A stretch of DNA of 64,000 nucleotides from Acanthacorydalis orientalis. Its lineage: Eukaryota > Arthropoda > Insecta > Megaloptera > Corydalidae. Both the position numbers and the translations under genes were made by a program. Positions 23,267 through 35,036 of this stretch are shown piece by piece. Position 1 is the first letter of the stretch. The number at the start of each line of letters is the position of its first letter. Below the pieces are notes generated by a model. That model saw only the letters and a list, made by a program, of their open reading frames with translations, ran no database searches and had not been told where the DNA came from. The stretch spans positions 15,550,255 through 15,614,254 of the forward strand of contig CM068317.1 of the NCBI GenBank assembly GCA_034766995.1, in the 5' to 3' direction.

Positions 23267-23928
23267 GTATAATATTTAAATACATGTTTAAATATGAGTG
23301 AGTGGCAGAAGAGGATTCTACATTCATTTATTCATTATTAATATTATTTTAGAAATGTCGCTGATTTGTGCATGCCTTCGATTTATGGATTCACATGATA
23401 TTTTTCTAACATAGGCATATTGGTTTTTATTATATATGACCATCGTTATCTTACATTCTCCATTCACTTAATAAAAAATGATTATAGAAAATTATAAAAT
23501 AAATAACTTTCATTACTCATGCGACTTTGCTTTACACTATTAATTTGTTATAATATTTCAGATTCATACTTTTATATAAAGCATATCATCAGCAGCAGCC
23601 TGTATTAATTCACTGCTGGATTAATGCCTCTTCAATGATTTTCCATTTTGTACAATTGAATTACTTTTTTCCACTGATTTCCAATAAAAATTTTAATTGT
23701 CTTATCCCATTTGTTAAATGGTATCTTTCTGGTTATTTTTATATTTCCTAGTTTCCAGTTAATAATTTCTGTTTTCCATCGGTTGTCTTCTCTTCTTGCA
23801 ATATGTCTCGCCCATTTCCATTTCAGACTCCTTACTTTTGTTATACATCTCTGACTCCTGTCTGTTTTCGTATGCATTCTATTCTTTTCCTATCTTTTCT
23901 TGTTATTTCTAGCATACAAATTTATAAA

Positions 23929-24014
<86 letters not shown>

Positions 24015-24021
24015 GTATATA

Positions 24022-24066
<45 letters not shown>

Positions 24067-24079
24067 ATATTATATTCAA

Positions 24080-24111
<32 letters not shown>

Positions 24112-24123
24112 GTTATTTATATT

Positions 24124-24168
<45 letters not shown>

Positions 24169-24486
24169 AAATTGCTTTACAAATTCATAAGAAAAGTATA
24201 AGAAAGTGCACCCTCACCCAGTACATTTTTCGTCTCATTAAAGATTTCTGTTGGTGTTAAGCCTTTTTATACAAAAAACTTTATCACCACACGATTTTTA
24301 ACTTTTTCCATTTCAACAACAGTATAAAAAGAGTTTTATTTAAATTGATGTTTGCAAAAAACTTCTTGACACATTAATTACAGACTTTGAGGTTATACAT
24401 AAGATAACAGTTTGTCATGCGCCACAAATATTTAAAATATTACCGCCACTTATATGTTAGGTCACAAACTTTTCAAATCACCCTCG
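22140..24486 (-). mobile_element. irritans-like mariner interrupted by an RTE-derived unit
   Basis: The right terminal sequence is the inverse of CGAGGGTGATTTGAAAAGTT, ending at 24486 and followed by TA. The minus-strand transposase begins at about 24310 ([34 protein letters not shown]), is interrupted by the RTE-derived unit at 23119-24190, and resumes with VKKWAAEFKCGRTSIEDNLS, then DETWIHHYTPESKQQSKQW (22670-22725), LFWNVKGILLIDYLPKG and NQDNAHPYTSVISMAKLVEL (second Asp present), followed by decayed LLLHSAYLHN. The left terminal repeat is not visible; the left boundary is approximate. A perfect 13-bp inverted repeat (22991-23024) lies in the coding part. Confidence 0.8.
23119..24190 (-). 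mobile_element. RTE-derived non-autonomous unit, copy B
   Basis: Same start (TGTAAATATCTTAATTATTT) and same end (GTAAAATTGCTTTACAAATT, CATAA) as copy A at 18755-19705. The minus strand at 23632-23877 encodes the C-terminus of an RTE-type polyprotein: [60 protein letters not shown]. Internal TA tracts at about 23190-23271 and 23931-24167 match those of copy A in position but differ in length. It sits inside a mariner transposase frame, so its borders are well defined. No target duplication is obvious. Confidence 0.78.
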
Positions 24487-25069
24487 TATATTAAAAGTAC
24501 GATTGTGTCTGCCATATGTTCAATTTTTCAGTCTTGTATCATTGACCATCCTATTATAAGCGAATATTTCCGTATTAAAGTTTGCTTCTAATTAATTCCT
24601 TTCACGTCCATTACTGCAAGTTTATTTTTTCTTTCTTTTTGCGATATTATACGATTTTTTGTAACGAAAATGAACATATATCCACATTTAAATTCATATA
24701 ATCAAATATATACAATCAGAACTAATTAAATTTGGGATGCAGACACAAAAACAAACTTTACATTAAAAAAATGACAGATTATCATTCTTTTTTATCATTT
24801 ATCCTATTCATCACTGGGTATAAAATTATGTTTGATTGTAGTCTATTCATAATTCTTATGAACATTTAACATTTTATTTAATATAAAAAAAAACATTGAA
24901 AATAACTCAATTAATTTTTAATAAAATTGAAAAAATATATTGTAGGATATATTGTTTTCAGTGTTCCAAAATAATTTTAATTCTATAAAATTAAATATCA
25001 ATTTCTTACAGTTATTATATGCAAATTAAGCATAAATATCTAATAATGGTTTTGTTCTTTAAATTTTAT
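24487..25069. other. intergenic, no gene seen
   Basis: AT-rich; nothing recognisable. Confidence 0.55.
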
Positions 25070-25619
25070 AAGTTTGCTAGAAAAATAATTTCGGTTTATG
25101 ACCTTCAAATTTATATAATTTTTTTTCATTTGTAGTCCAAAACTGTTGGATGACTAGCACCTAACTTTTATATAAATTCTCTAATTTTTGTGCGTGGTTT
25201 TGATTCAACTAAAGCCTTAATTTGGTCATTAGGAACTGAAAAGGACGCCCGAAACATTGTTCATCTTCAAGGCTCTCGTCCCCAGCATGAAATTTTAAGA
25301 ACCCACCATTGCACCGTACGTTTCTTAACAGTACCCACACCAAAAACATCGTTTAGTTTACGAGCAGTTTCTACTGCTTTTCCACTCGTTTTGCCTACAA
25401 AAAATTTGATCTAATTTTCTTCTTTTTCGTCTTTAATTTAATGGCCAAACTTGAAGCAAAATTAATAATAAAACCAAAGTCGATGTTACTAAAATACAGA
25501 CGGAAAAATGCACTTTAAAATAAAATTAACATGATCACAATGAAATTTAACTTTCATTGAAAGGAAATAAGTTTAGAATTCAAAAAACAAAAACCATAAT
25601 TGTTTTCCTTTGAATCTAG
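25070..25619 (-). mobile_element. short mariner derivative keeping the DNA-binding half
   Basis: Same layout as 12156-12752. Degenerate ends (GCTAGAAAAATAATTTCGG at left, TTGTTTTCCTTTGAATCTAG at right); the minus strand retains only the helix-turn-helix half and 5' untranslated part. The internal deletion joins the end of that half to the terminal AAATTTATATAATTT piece. More decayed than the others. Confidence 0.7.
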
Positions 25620-25930
25620 TATCAACATTTTTATAATTTAAATCATATAGTATTAAATTTTATCATTTCAGTTATTCAGTACATAAAGTATGAAACTCTT
25701 TTATTACAATAAAAAAATATACACAGAATACAAATATATACAGTGATGCAAACACATGATCTAAGGATTAAATACATATTTTAATTCATGAAAACAACGA
25801 AGATCATGTTTGATGTCTCTCAAAACGAATCAAATTATTCTGTCGTAAAAGTTTGTTTCGATCACAATCCATTTACAGACTGATAGATTACAATCAGTAA
25901 ACATGACTTTATATAATAATATTTTCTCTC

Positions 25931-26149
25931 TCATTGTCTTATGTAAATTTCGAGATCGTTTCCGATCGCTGTTGTCTTCGCCATATCCGTTCGATTGATG
26001 TCCGCAGACGTGTCTTTGTAATCGAAATCCGTCTTGAGCGACGCGTGCGACACAAAAGGATTAGAGGAACAGCACGAGTCGTCCGCGAATGGCACTGACT
26101 CATTTTCGCATGTAAATTTCGACACCGGACGTATTAAAGTGTTAATTGA
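25931..26149 (-). CDS. possible 3'-terminal coding exon, unknown protein
   Basis: An open frame of about 73 codons in a less AT-rich patch, ending at a stop at 25931. It reads ...TCENESVPFADDSCCSSNPF, VSHASLKTDFDYKDTSADIN, RTDMAKTTAIGNDLEIYIRQ, with balanced composition unlike the Lys/Asn/Ile-rich random frames nearby. There is no ATG in frame after the upstream stop near 26150, so if real it would be the last exon of a minus-strand gene, with an acceptor between about 26110 and 26150 or further up. I do not recognise the protein, and the plus strand is also open across part of it (26034-26219). Low confidence. Confidence 0.25.
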   Translation of the reverse strand, partial: SINTLIRPVSKFTCENESVPFADDSCCSSNPFVSHASLKTDFDYKDTSADINRTDMAKTTAIGNDLEIYIRQ

Positions 26150-26751
26150 AGAACGTGACGCGGACCGATGTCACCTTCTTCTTCCTCTCGTTTGTTATTC
26201 CGCACTGTGCACACAATAGTCATAATAATGATGATGGTGTCAATAACGACAATGCCATGTGTCCGTAGAGAAGCTAATGGAGTGAAGAAACGGATACTAC
26301 GATACATCGAAAACGATAATCATTAATTATTTATAACGAAAGATTTCATCAATGGTTCTGTGAATTGACAATGCAATTGTGTTAAAGGTGTTGTCTTTAT
26401 CGTCCTCGTTGCCGTTCTTCGTGTACATGTCAGAACACGTTTAGACAATAGCGTTCGAGATTCATAAGAATGCTCGATACAGTCACATACCTGCCGTGCT
26501 ATTAACCTTTTAAGAACATCTCCTACACGGTCGAGATTGAATCATTTTGTAACTGCAAAATACAATAACGCGAGCAACACAAATATCTCATCCTTTTTGC
26601 TTCTGTTCTATATACAGTTTACTCTTTTCTATCATATTTTATGTTTAATTGAATAGTATATTTATAAAAAAATAACTTTGGTTAAAAAATATGAATTTAT
26701 TTACATTTTTAAATAGTCAAAAACATTAATTCAATCAAACATTTTAATATA
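26150..26751. other. moderate-GC non-coding stretch
   Basis: 26150-26520 is CG-richer than average but has no supported frame or signal; the rest is AT-rich. Confidence 0.45.
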
Positions 26752-27260
26752 TTAGGATGGTGGAAAAATAATTACGGTTTTTGTTCTCAGAATTCTAACC
26801 TTAATTTTTTTTCAATGAAAGTGTCATTTTATTGTATTCGTGTCAATATCATTTTAAAAAGAAGTTTACGGTCTGTATTTTGGTAACATCGAATTTGGTG
26901 TTATTATTAATTTTACTTCAAATTGGGCTATTTAATTTAAACTTTAAAAGAACCAAATAGGAGTAAAATGACTGTATGTGTTCAAAACGGGTGGTAAAGT
27001 GGGGTGGTAAACATAAACTGCTTGTAAACTATACGATGCTTTTGATGTGGATACTGGTAAGGAACTTATGGTGCAATGGTGGTTCCAAAAAAATCGTGCT
27101 AGAGACGAGAGTGTTTTTAGGGATGAGAGGCTGCAGACGTCCTTCTTCAGTTCATAACAACCAACTGAATGCGTTAGTTGTATCAGGACCACACACAACA
27201 ATTCAAGAGCTTGCACAAAAGTAAGGCGTTAGTTATAAAACAGTTCTGGACTAGTTAAAA
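26752..27260 (+). mobile_element. mariner 5' half, right end lost
   Basis: Begins TTAGGATGGTGGAAAAATAA after TA. The plus strand carries the 5' untranslated part and the helix-turn-helix half (MVQWWFQKNRARDESVFRDE-like, SVHNNQLNALVVSGPHTTIQ, ELAQK). It stops being recognisable at about 27260 without a right terminal repeat. Confidence 0.75.
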
Positions 27261-28746
27261 TCACTAAAATTATAATTAGTCGAATAGTTTTGACGATTCA
27301 TTCTTCGCAAGCCTACAACTATCTCAAAAGTGGAATATAAAGAAAAATTGTTGGTATTTAATGGAAAAATATAGGAAAAATGATTTAAATATGACGGAAA
27401 AATATTTAAATTTAAATAAAACTATAAAAAAAATAAATATTTTTCAATTTTTAAATTAGATTTATTATTTTTTTGATTAAATATTATGTTTTCGCAGATT
27501 TTTCTTCACTTTGGTTCTGTAAAGAAGATGGCATCGTTATAGAAATGCGCATAAGCAAATGATCATTAACCATTAGAAGCTGGACGAAGATCTAGGAATC
27601 CATTGATGTTTTCCAAAGAAATTATGGTCACATAGCGTTATCTTTTGGATGATATATTTAAAGGTCACTAATCTCTTTCTTAGAGATTAAATTTCTAACT
27701 CTTTCTTCCATTAAAAAAATTAAGGTCATCCAAAAATCAAAAAAATCGCGGTTTTTCATTTGAAAACTCATAAACATTGTGAACTTGAGAATTGTGTTGA
27801 ATAATATTTTTTTCCAAAATTTCATCACTGGAAGAAAGCGTATAAATAATTTCGACTGATGTGAAACTGTTTTGTCCACTTTGAATTATTTCAAAATTTT
27901 TCACACTCAACGGTAATATTATTTCTGCAAATTTTCAATTGTAGTCAATTTTTCTACTTCCATTATGTTTCTGATCAAGAGATTTATTTTTCGCCGAATA
28001 TTATCAACGATTTTCCACTAAATATCAGTTGGATGTGAAATTCGAATGGCTAATCTGAAATATCATATTTTTTTGTAACAGACAAATTTGCAATTTTTAT
28101 TTTATTTACGGTTAAATAACATCCAATTAATCGAAAAATATTTGTTTAAAAATTCTAGCTCTCTTTCACTCTTCCTTGTTCCATATGTTTAATAACATAT
28201 TGAACATTTTTGGCCAGAATATTTTTATGATTTTAGGAAAAAAAAGAATTGATTTAAAATGAAAGCGAATTTAGAAATACTGTCATAACTATATTCAATT
28301 ATATACTTTTTCATTTATAACAATTCAAAAACTTTAGTTTATATCAAAAATACTTTTTGGTATTAGAAAGAACAATGTATTTATTAAAAGGAACGACTTC
28401 TTTCAGCTGCAAAATATTCCATTGCCAAAACTGTTGAAATAAATTTTCATCTTAAATCTTTTAACAAACACTCAACTAATAATGTCTGCACTATTCATAA
28501 ATAACTCAAACATTAATTGTATTGTTCTTAATAACCTGCACACTACACCACATACAACAAGCCTGTGTTACAACAGTGGAAAAATGTCATTATCATTCAA
28601 TCTGATCTGAAATTCTATTTCTATGCTATAAATATTTAGCGATAATACGTGTGTACATATTAATAAGAACCTGTAATACCTGTTCGTTATCAAATAATGC
28701 GATCTTAACGAACGTATTAGTCAAGTGTCGCATACGAATACAACAC

Positions 28747-28747
<1 letters not shown>
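27261..28747. other. intergenic, no gene seen
   Basis: AT-rich. The open frame at 27658-27879 (minus) has no recognisable domain. Confidence 0.55.

Positions 28748-28836
<89 letters not shown>
28748..28836. repeat. (TA)n microsatellite
   Basis: Nearly 90 bases of TA repeat with a TTTA interruption. Confidence 0.95.
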
Positions 28837-28841
<5 letters not shown>

Positions 28842-29451
28842 CATACATTCATTCACTTGAAAAATAAACAACTGTCCATCTATAAAGTCATATTAATCTG
28901 ACAGTCAGATGTATCAATAGTAAGACAAAACATATTTGCGCCCTCATTACTAAACGCATACATATGCACATTCGTAAATAATACCAAATTGGCATCTGAT
29001 CATTACGGATAGCGTGCGGCCATAATTAATTGCTCGCTGAACGTAGGAGGAATTCATTATCAATCTTAATGGTTTTTAATTACAATCATTCGAAAGACTT
29101 AATATAAGAAATTGATTACAATAAAGTTTTTCTTCGGTTTTTGATAAACATCAAATGGGCTGTACTCTTGTTTCTTTCTTCAATTTTAACATTTAATCAG
29201 GCAACTAAGAAATTTATGATACGGATATAAATTTTTTTGACAACAATACATACAGATCGTTAGAAAAACATAGTTGCTTGAATATTTCAGTTGTTCTTTA
29301 GAAGTAGTATTAATTTAGTTCATTATATCTTTATTATTTAATTGATTAAGCATAAAAAGTGGCTAATTATAGTAATACTAAATAATAAGTAGAGTTTAAA
29401 AAAAAAGTCTTAAAACATAAAACCATTAAATATTAATCTGGTTTTATTATA
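28837..29451. other. intergenic, no gene seen
   Basis: AT-rich; nothing recognisable. Confidence 0.55.
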
Positions 29452-30669
29452 TTAGGTAACCAAGAATGTTCTGTCGCTGTTCTAACGTACAATAATTCCG
29501 AGAATTGTTTATCAGCAATATTAGCATGTATTTCAAATGAAAGTCGAACTGTTCACTTTAATTTAAAAAATAATTCCAACCCTTAAAAATGTCTGTGAAA
29601 AATAGTGTAGTACGTTCGTGTTTGCTTTATGAATTTAAACTTGGGACTAACGCTACAGAACCTGCAAAAAGGTGTACTGCGTTTGAAAAAAATACAGTTA
29701 CATCAAGCACGACCCAGAGATGGTTTAAAAAACTTTCTGTCGGGAATGAATCTATTAAAGACGAGACCAGATCAGGCAGACCATCAAATTTAAATATTGA
29801 CGAATCGGAGACAATGATTGAAACAAATTCCAGTTCAACGTGTCAACGGAATTATTCAAAGTAAGTGACGAAACAATACGGAACCATTTAGACAAAATAG
29901 GAAAGAGGTGGAAATTAAGTAAATGGGTACGACACAAATTACAATAACAAATTACAGTTTCTTACAATCTGTACATCTCTTATTTCACTACTAAAATCAG
30001 AGAACTTTTTCGATCAAATTTTGACTACTGTTGAAAAATGGATTATTTATTCCGACTAAAAACGTACTCACCATTGGCTTTCATTAGGTGATCCTGTCCC
30101 GTAAAGTCCTAAATGAAAGTTAACACCGCGAAAATTTCTTCTCTGTGTTTGGTGGACTTCAAAAGGAATTATTCACCATGAATATCTACGGGTCGGTCAA
30201 ACCGCAACGGAAAACATTTATAGTGAACAACTCCAACGAGTACACGATGCTTTAAAACAAAATTAACCAGTACTTGTAAATCGAAAAAAAGTTTTATTTT
30301 TACAAGATAACGCTCGATCACACGTTGCAGTAGACACAAGAACAAAAATTATGAATTAAGGGTCGAAGATCCTCCCCATGCCCCATATTCCCCAGACATA
30401 TCTCCATCAAATTGTCACCTGTTTTTATCTTTGGACAATCATATGCTTGGTAAACAGTTCAATAATGAAGAAGAATTAAAAATGGAGGTGTCTACATTTT
30501 TTAAATATAAGAATTATCAGTTTTATAAAAATCGGATTTATAAATTATCTTCTCGCTGGAAAAGGGTTGTTCAATGCGAAGGTGAATATTTTAATAAATA
30601 AAGTTATTTTATGTAAAATACACAAGTCTTTTTTTCTCAATTGAAAAACAACAGAACTTTCTTTGTTAC

Positions 30670-30673
<4 letters not shown>
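29452..30673 (+). mobile_element. full-length mariner-family element with TA duplication
   Basis: Left end TTAGGTAACCAAGAATGTTC and the inverse of the right end (TCAGGTAACAAAGAAAGTTC) are about 28-bp inverted repeats, both running into TGTCGCT/TGTTGTT. TA flanks at 29450-29451 and 30674-30675; the right flank continues as a (TA)n tract. Length about 1222 bp is normal. This is a different mariner lineage from the cecropia-type copies. Confidence 0.88.
29589..30600 (+). pseudogene. mariner transposase pseudogene
   Basis: Starts at an ATG with the N-terminal reading CLLYEFKLGTNATEPAKRCT and TTQRWFKKLSVGNESIKDET, RSGRPSNLNIDESE. The later frames give ILTTVEKWIIYSD (first block; the catalytic Asp of ITGDEKW is lost), LGDPVP, KFLLCVWWTSKGIIHHEYLR, RKKVLFLQDNARSHVAVDTR (second Asp intact), a SPDISPSNCHLFLSLD-like third block where the Asp is replaced by Asn, and the C-terminus YKNGFINYL-like to about 30600. 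Frameshift near 29862. Two of three catalytic residues changed, so inactive. Confidence 0.8.

Positions 30674-30735
<62 letters not shown>
30674..30735. repeat. (TA)n microsatellite
   Basis: TA tract beginning at the target-site TA of the preceding mariner. Confidence 0.95.
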
Positions 30736-30738
<3 letters not shown>

Positions 30739-30776
30739 GTTTTTCAATCAATTTTTACTTTTTTAAGACACTAATA

Positions 30777-32067
30777 AAGGGCGATTCAAGGCGAGATTCC
30801 ATATGACAGTGGTGAATATTTTCCAAACGTCAAAGTAATTGTTAAAGTGAAAGGAACTTTTGTAAAGTAGAAAAGTGTACAAAATTAATTATGGAGAAAT
30901 ACACGACGGAATAACCCTTTAAAATTATCGTGACCTATTATTAAAATGGGCATTCTGGGAAAAGTGCACACCGCGCTCTACGTGAATATTTTAGCATACA
31001 AAATCAAACTTCTGAGAGCACAATTTAAAATTTGATCAACAAATTTGAACAAACTGGGTTAGTAGTAAACATCAAAACGCTCCAGCAAGATCGTGCAGGT
31101 CACTCGGACGAGAATATTACCATGGTTCGTGAAAGTATGGCCGAAGAACCGGGCACATCAATACGTCATCGATCACAGCAATTGAGTCTTTCGTGTTTCT
31201 TTACGTAGCAAATTTTGAAAAAGGATTTGCATTTAAATGCATACAAGAAAAAAATAACACAAAATTTAAAGCCTAGAGATCATCAATAGCATCGTGAATT
31301 TACCGAATAGATGCGTGAACAAGGTGATTTTTCAAAGAAAATTGTCTTTGGCGATGAAGCGCATTTTTACATCAATGGATTCGTAAACAAGCAAAATTGG
31401 CGCATTTGGGGATTGGAAAATGCAACAGAGATTTATAAGAAACAAATACATCCTCGGAAAGTAATCTTTTGGTGTGGCTTGTGGTCTGAAGGTATAATTG
31501 GCCCATATTTTTTTGAAAATGATGAAGAAAAAGTTGTAATAGTCAATGCCATTTGTTATATGAGCATGATAAAAACTTTTTGTGGGACCAGTTGGAAGAT
31601 ATAGACATGGAGGATCTCTGGTTTCAACAATATGGTACACTAGTCACACAGCAGCAGAAACAGTCTCGCTACTGCGCACAAAATTTCCAGGCCGCAAGAT
31701 CTCACGAAAGGAGACATCAATTGGCCGCCGAGATCATGCGATTTAATTCCTCTATATTTATTTCTTTGAAGTTATTTGAAGAGTAGAGTCTACGAGAATA
31801 AATCGAACACGATTGCAGATCTGAAATACGAAATATGACGCAAAATAGCCAACATAGGTTCTGCGTTGTGCCGGTTTTGTACTCGAAAATTATGATAAGC
31901 TCATTAAATCATGCCACAGGAGCCGCGGCGGCTATTTGAAAAATATAATCTTTCATACATAATTGTATTGAATTAAACTAAAATACTAATAAAAAAAAAT
32001 GACATTACTTTTTTCATTCATGCGTTGTTTTAATACCTTTATGTGGAAACCTAAATTGAATCACCTT
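30777..32067 (+). mobile_element. rosa-type (DD41D) Tc1/mariner element
   Basis: Left end AAGGGCGATTCAAGGCGAGA and the inverse of the right end (AAGGTGATTCAATTTAGGTT) form imperfect inverted repeats with TA outside (30775-30776, 32068-32069). Length about 1291 bp. The encoded protein spaces its last two catalytic positions about 41 residues apart, the mark of the rosa lineage of Tc1/mariner. Confidence 0.78.
30891..31962 (+). pseudogene. rosa-type transposase pseudogene
   Basis: Starts MEKYTTE at an ATG. N-terminal pieces resemble a paired-like helix-turn-helix (HSGKSAHRALREYFSIQNQT, TVRESMAEEPGTSIRHRS region). The longest intact stretch (31311-31604) reads MREQGDFSKKIVFGDEAHFY, INGFVNKQNWRIWGLENATE, KVIFWCGLWSEGIIGPYFFE, with the first catalytic Asp in FGDEAHF. 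In DLWFQQYGTLVTQQ the second catalytic Asp is Tyr, and in the last block (DLIPLYIYFFEV) the third is also Tyr. At least two frameshifts occur (near 31570 and 31690). Ends ...LKNIIFHT. Inactive. Confidence 0.78.
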
Positions 32068-32750
32068 TAGTTTGAAGATCCACTAAACAATATTCAGTAT
32101 GCCGCTAAGAACACACCCTTACATTTATACAGCAGGAGCGGAGATTCAGAGATACCAAAATGATCAAAAAGCAATAACATTTTTCGTTCTATTAATGATT
32201 ATTAATGAATTCCTCCCTCCAAAACGTATACATTTTTTATCTCGATTTATTCTGTTTAGGATAATTTAACTAATTTTTATTCACAACTAAACTTCACTAT
32301 CACCATGAATCCATGTCTGTGACAAATCTACTATTTGATTAGTTATATTGATAAATATGGCTGAAATACAATTCTCACACTAAGACCCAATTCAAATTGT
32401 TAAATGTATTATTATATATTTTCTCTTCGCAGACACAAATATTTTTTTTGAACAAAAATGTTGAATAAATGAAAATTAGTTATTTTTTATTGCTGCTTAT
32501 ACGCGTTTCGATAGCCATGTAATACTGAGAGCAACATGTCCAATAATCATTAATTGAGAACTTCTGATTAGAGGATGTTTTTTGTTTGTGGCGTGAAAAG
32601 ATTATTCATTTCTGAACAATGGATGAATCGGTAGAGAACGTAAAATGTTTAAAACATCCTACAAAAAAGGTTTCGATTTTTTTCCAGGTAACGATTCAAT
32701 GTAACAAATAATAATATATCTTAACAAAAGCGTATAAAAAATATATATTA
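32068..32750. other. intergenic, no gene seen
   Basis: AT-rich; nothing recognisable. Confidence 0.55.
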
Positions 32751-33510
32751 TTAGGTTGGTAGAAAAATAATTGCGGTTTATGACCTCAAATTCATATACA
32801 TTTTTCTCAGTTAATAATTAATATCATTAATCGAAACAATCACTAGTAGAATCGACATATTTTTGCCAATTACTTCCAAGTTTAATTATTCTGGTGATGT
32901 AAAATTCCGGAGTTCTGGAGTTGATAAAATTTTCAAACGCACTTTCGGTAGCAGCATGGTCGTTGAAGATCTTTCCCTGTGAAGTTGTCGAAATGCTTAA
33001 ACAAGTGATAATATTTTGGCGAGGTGTCTGGTGAGTATGGTGAATAAGGTAATCTTTCATAGCACAATTTATTCAACTTTTGGAGGGTCAATCGTGCGAC
33101 GTGTGTTCATGCAGCAAGATAAGTCCTTTTCGATTGATCAGTAAGGGGGCCCGACGTTGGAGTTTTTGGTGCATTTTATCGATTTCTTGACAATAACTCT
33201 CATCTGTAATAGTTTTGCTAGGATTAAAAAAATTTTAGTGAATTATACCGAGAGCAGACCACCAAAGAATCTTCAGTATTTTCTTTTGGTGAAATTTCGT
33301 ACATTGTGTGCGGCACCCATTTGTCAAACATTTTTGATTTTCCTAGCTGTTTTAAGTGGTCCAAAACTATTGCATGTCTAACCCTTATTTCTTGTACAAC
33401 CTCTCGAATTTTTGCGCGCGGTTCTGATTCATTAATGCCTTCATTTCATCGTTATGAACAGAAGAAGGACGACCACGATCTTCTTCATCTTCAATCGATA
33501 CTACCTACCA
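32751..33510 (-). mobile_element. cecropia-type mariner, middle and 5' end deleted
   Basis: Begins TTAGGTTGGTAGAAAAATAA after TA. The minus strand has an intact C-terminal run (32827-33060: KDYLIHHTHQTPRQNIITCL, SISTTSQGKIFNDHAATESA, FENFINSRTPEFYITRIIKL, ending YVDSTSDCFD), the middle as KKILKILWWSALGIIHYNFF, ITDESYCQEIDKMHQKLQR and LILLHEHTSHD (second catalytic Asp changed to Glu), then a deletion near 33300 removing the first catalytic block and a partial helix-turn-helix part up to about 33505. The right terminal repeat is lost. Confidence 0.8.
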
Positions 33511-34205
33511 ATTTTTTCTTTAAAACATGAAAATTATTATGCAATTTAATATCAAATACTTCCAATCTATAGTACAAATAAATAAAGTATATTACAGCCC
33601 ACAGCTATTGTTTCGCTATTAATACGACTACTTTGTTAAACACGACTAAAAGTACAAATCACATACCATTTTTAAATTATGTCATCTACGAGAAAAAGTT
33701 CGTATGTAAAGTTCTTTTTAAATAAACATTCATACATATAATTATAATGTGTACAGCTAAATGACCTGTAAACGAAAAAAGAATAAATAAATAAACATAA
33801 TAACAGTCGATTGTGAATCATTAGCAGGAATCGTATTATTTAATGTATGAACGCCGCTTCTTTTTTTTATTCGCCTGCTGACCTCTAATACGATATTAAT
33901 TGATGGCATTCGATTGTGATTACAGTTACTGTGGTATGTAGTTTCTATTTTTAAATTTTATTATTATCCGATGACACTCACTACCATTGAATGCTATGCT
34001 GCGGCTCCTGATGCTGTTTAGTACAATGAACGGTAAAACGCTGTTTCTATATATATGTTATGTCTACAGATATTAAATAAAGTTAAACAATTCAAATCGA
34101 ATTTTTCTGACACATAAATATCATAGAAAGCAAGGATTTTGCAATAAACAATATGAAAAAATAATTTAAAAAATATGTCCGAGTGACGTACGTTGAATAG
34201 TGAAG
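33511..34205. other. intergenic, no gene seen
   Basis: AT-rich; nothing recognisable. Confidence 0.55.
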
Positions 34206-34617
34206 AAATATATTTTTTATCTCAAAAACCATCTTTAAATTGAACAATTACTAGTAAGAACACTAAATGATTATTTGCACAACACTTTTTGCCTGATTTA
34301 ATATCGAAAACGGCGAAAAACATACGGGAAACAATACCTAACCCAGGAATCGATTATTTTTTACGAATTATTCAATAAAACATTGATCGCGTCACTAAAG
34401 AACAGCAGAAGCCCAGGAATCGAGTGAAGCGATCAATGATTTATTAAAAGATTATTGAAAAATCAACCGATTTCTAAGTTAGGTGCCATTCTTTAGTAAG
34501 TTTTGCGCAGTTTTCGTTAATAAATCGAGCGAAACTTGTCGTAAAAGTAATTATTTAGTGTTCTTACTGACAATTTTTCAATTTAAAGGTGGTTTTTGAG
34601 ATAAAAAAAAGGTATTT
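34206..34617. mobile_element. fold-back element, about 193-bp arms
   Basis: The two halves are inverted copies: left AAATATATTTTTTATCTCAA... and right ...GAGATAAAAAAAAGGTATTT. Matching continues inward through AGTAAGAACACTAAAT, ACCTAAC and ATTGATCGCGTCACT (left) against AGTGAAGCGATCAAT (right), leaving a spacer of about 26 bases around 34399-34424. Arm identity is roughly 75% by eye. No coding capacity and no family recognised; a non-autonomous hairpin-like transposon is the best description. Confidence 0.75.
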
Positions 34618-35036
34618 TGATGGAAAACGTCTTACATCGCGGATTTAATATGAGTGGAGACTATGTGAAAGTCGATGTTACGATTTTGTGTATATTCAAC
34701 AAATCTTAACTTCGAAACTGTAACGCATATCCAAATGATCAATACATTGTTTAATAGTGCAAAGATGTAAGAATGTTATGCAATGTTAACCTTAAGCACG
34801 TGACATCACAGGCCGCCACAACATTGTTGTCAAATCGTAGTGTAATATTATCGATTCGCGGAAAAATTAATCTAGCTCAAGAGTGCGTGCGTGTAGGATG
34901 TTGTGGGGGGTATAGTTTGACAGAGCTGGACAAGTGATATAAAACAAAATACTCACAATACAATAATGAAAGTAATTGAAAAGATATATACTGATAAAAT
35001 GTTGAAACTGGACTAATTTTCTCTAAAATTTTAAAA
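34618..35036. other. probable 5' flank of the Helentron relic
   Basis: Less AT-rich around 34790-34940; no frame. It directly precedes the relic at 35037 and may be its 5' region. Confidence 0.35.

Noticed and set aside
27658..27879. 73-codon minus-strand frame
   Set aside because: Phe/Lys/Ile-rich, in AT-rich sequence, no domain and no splice context.
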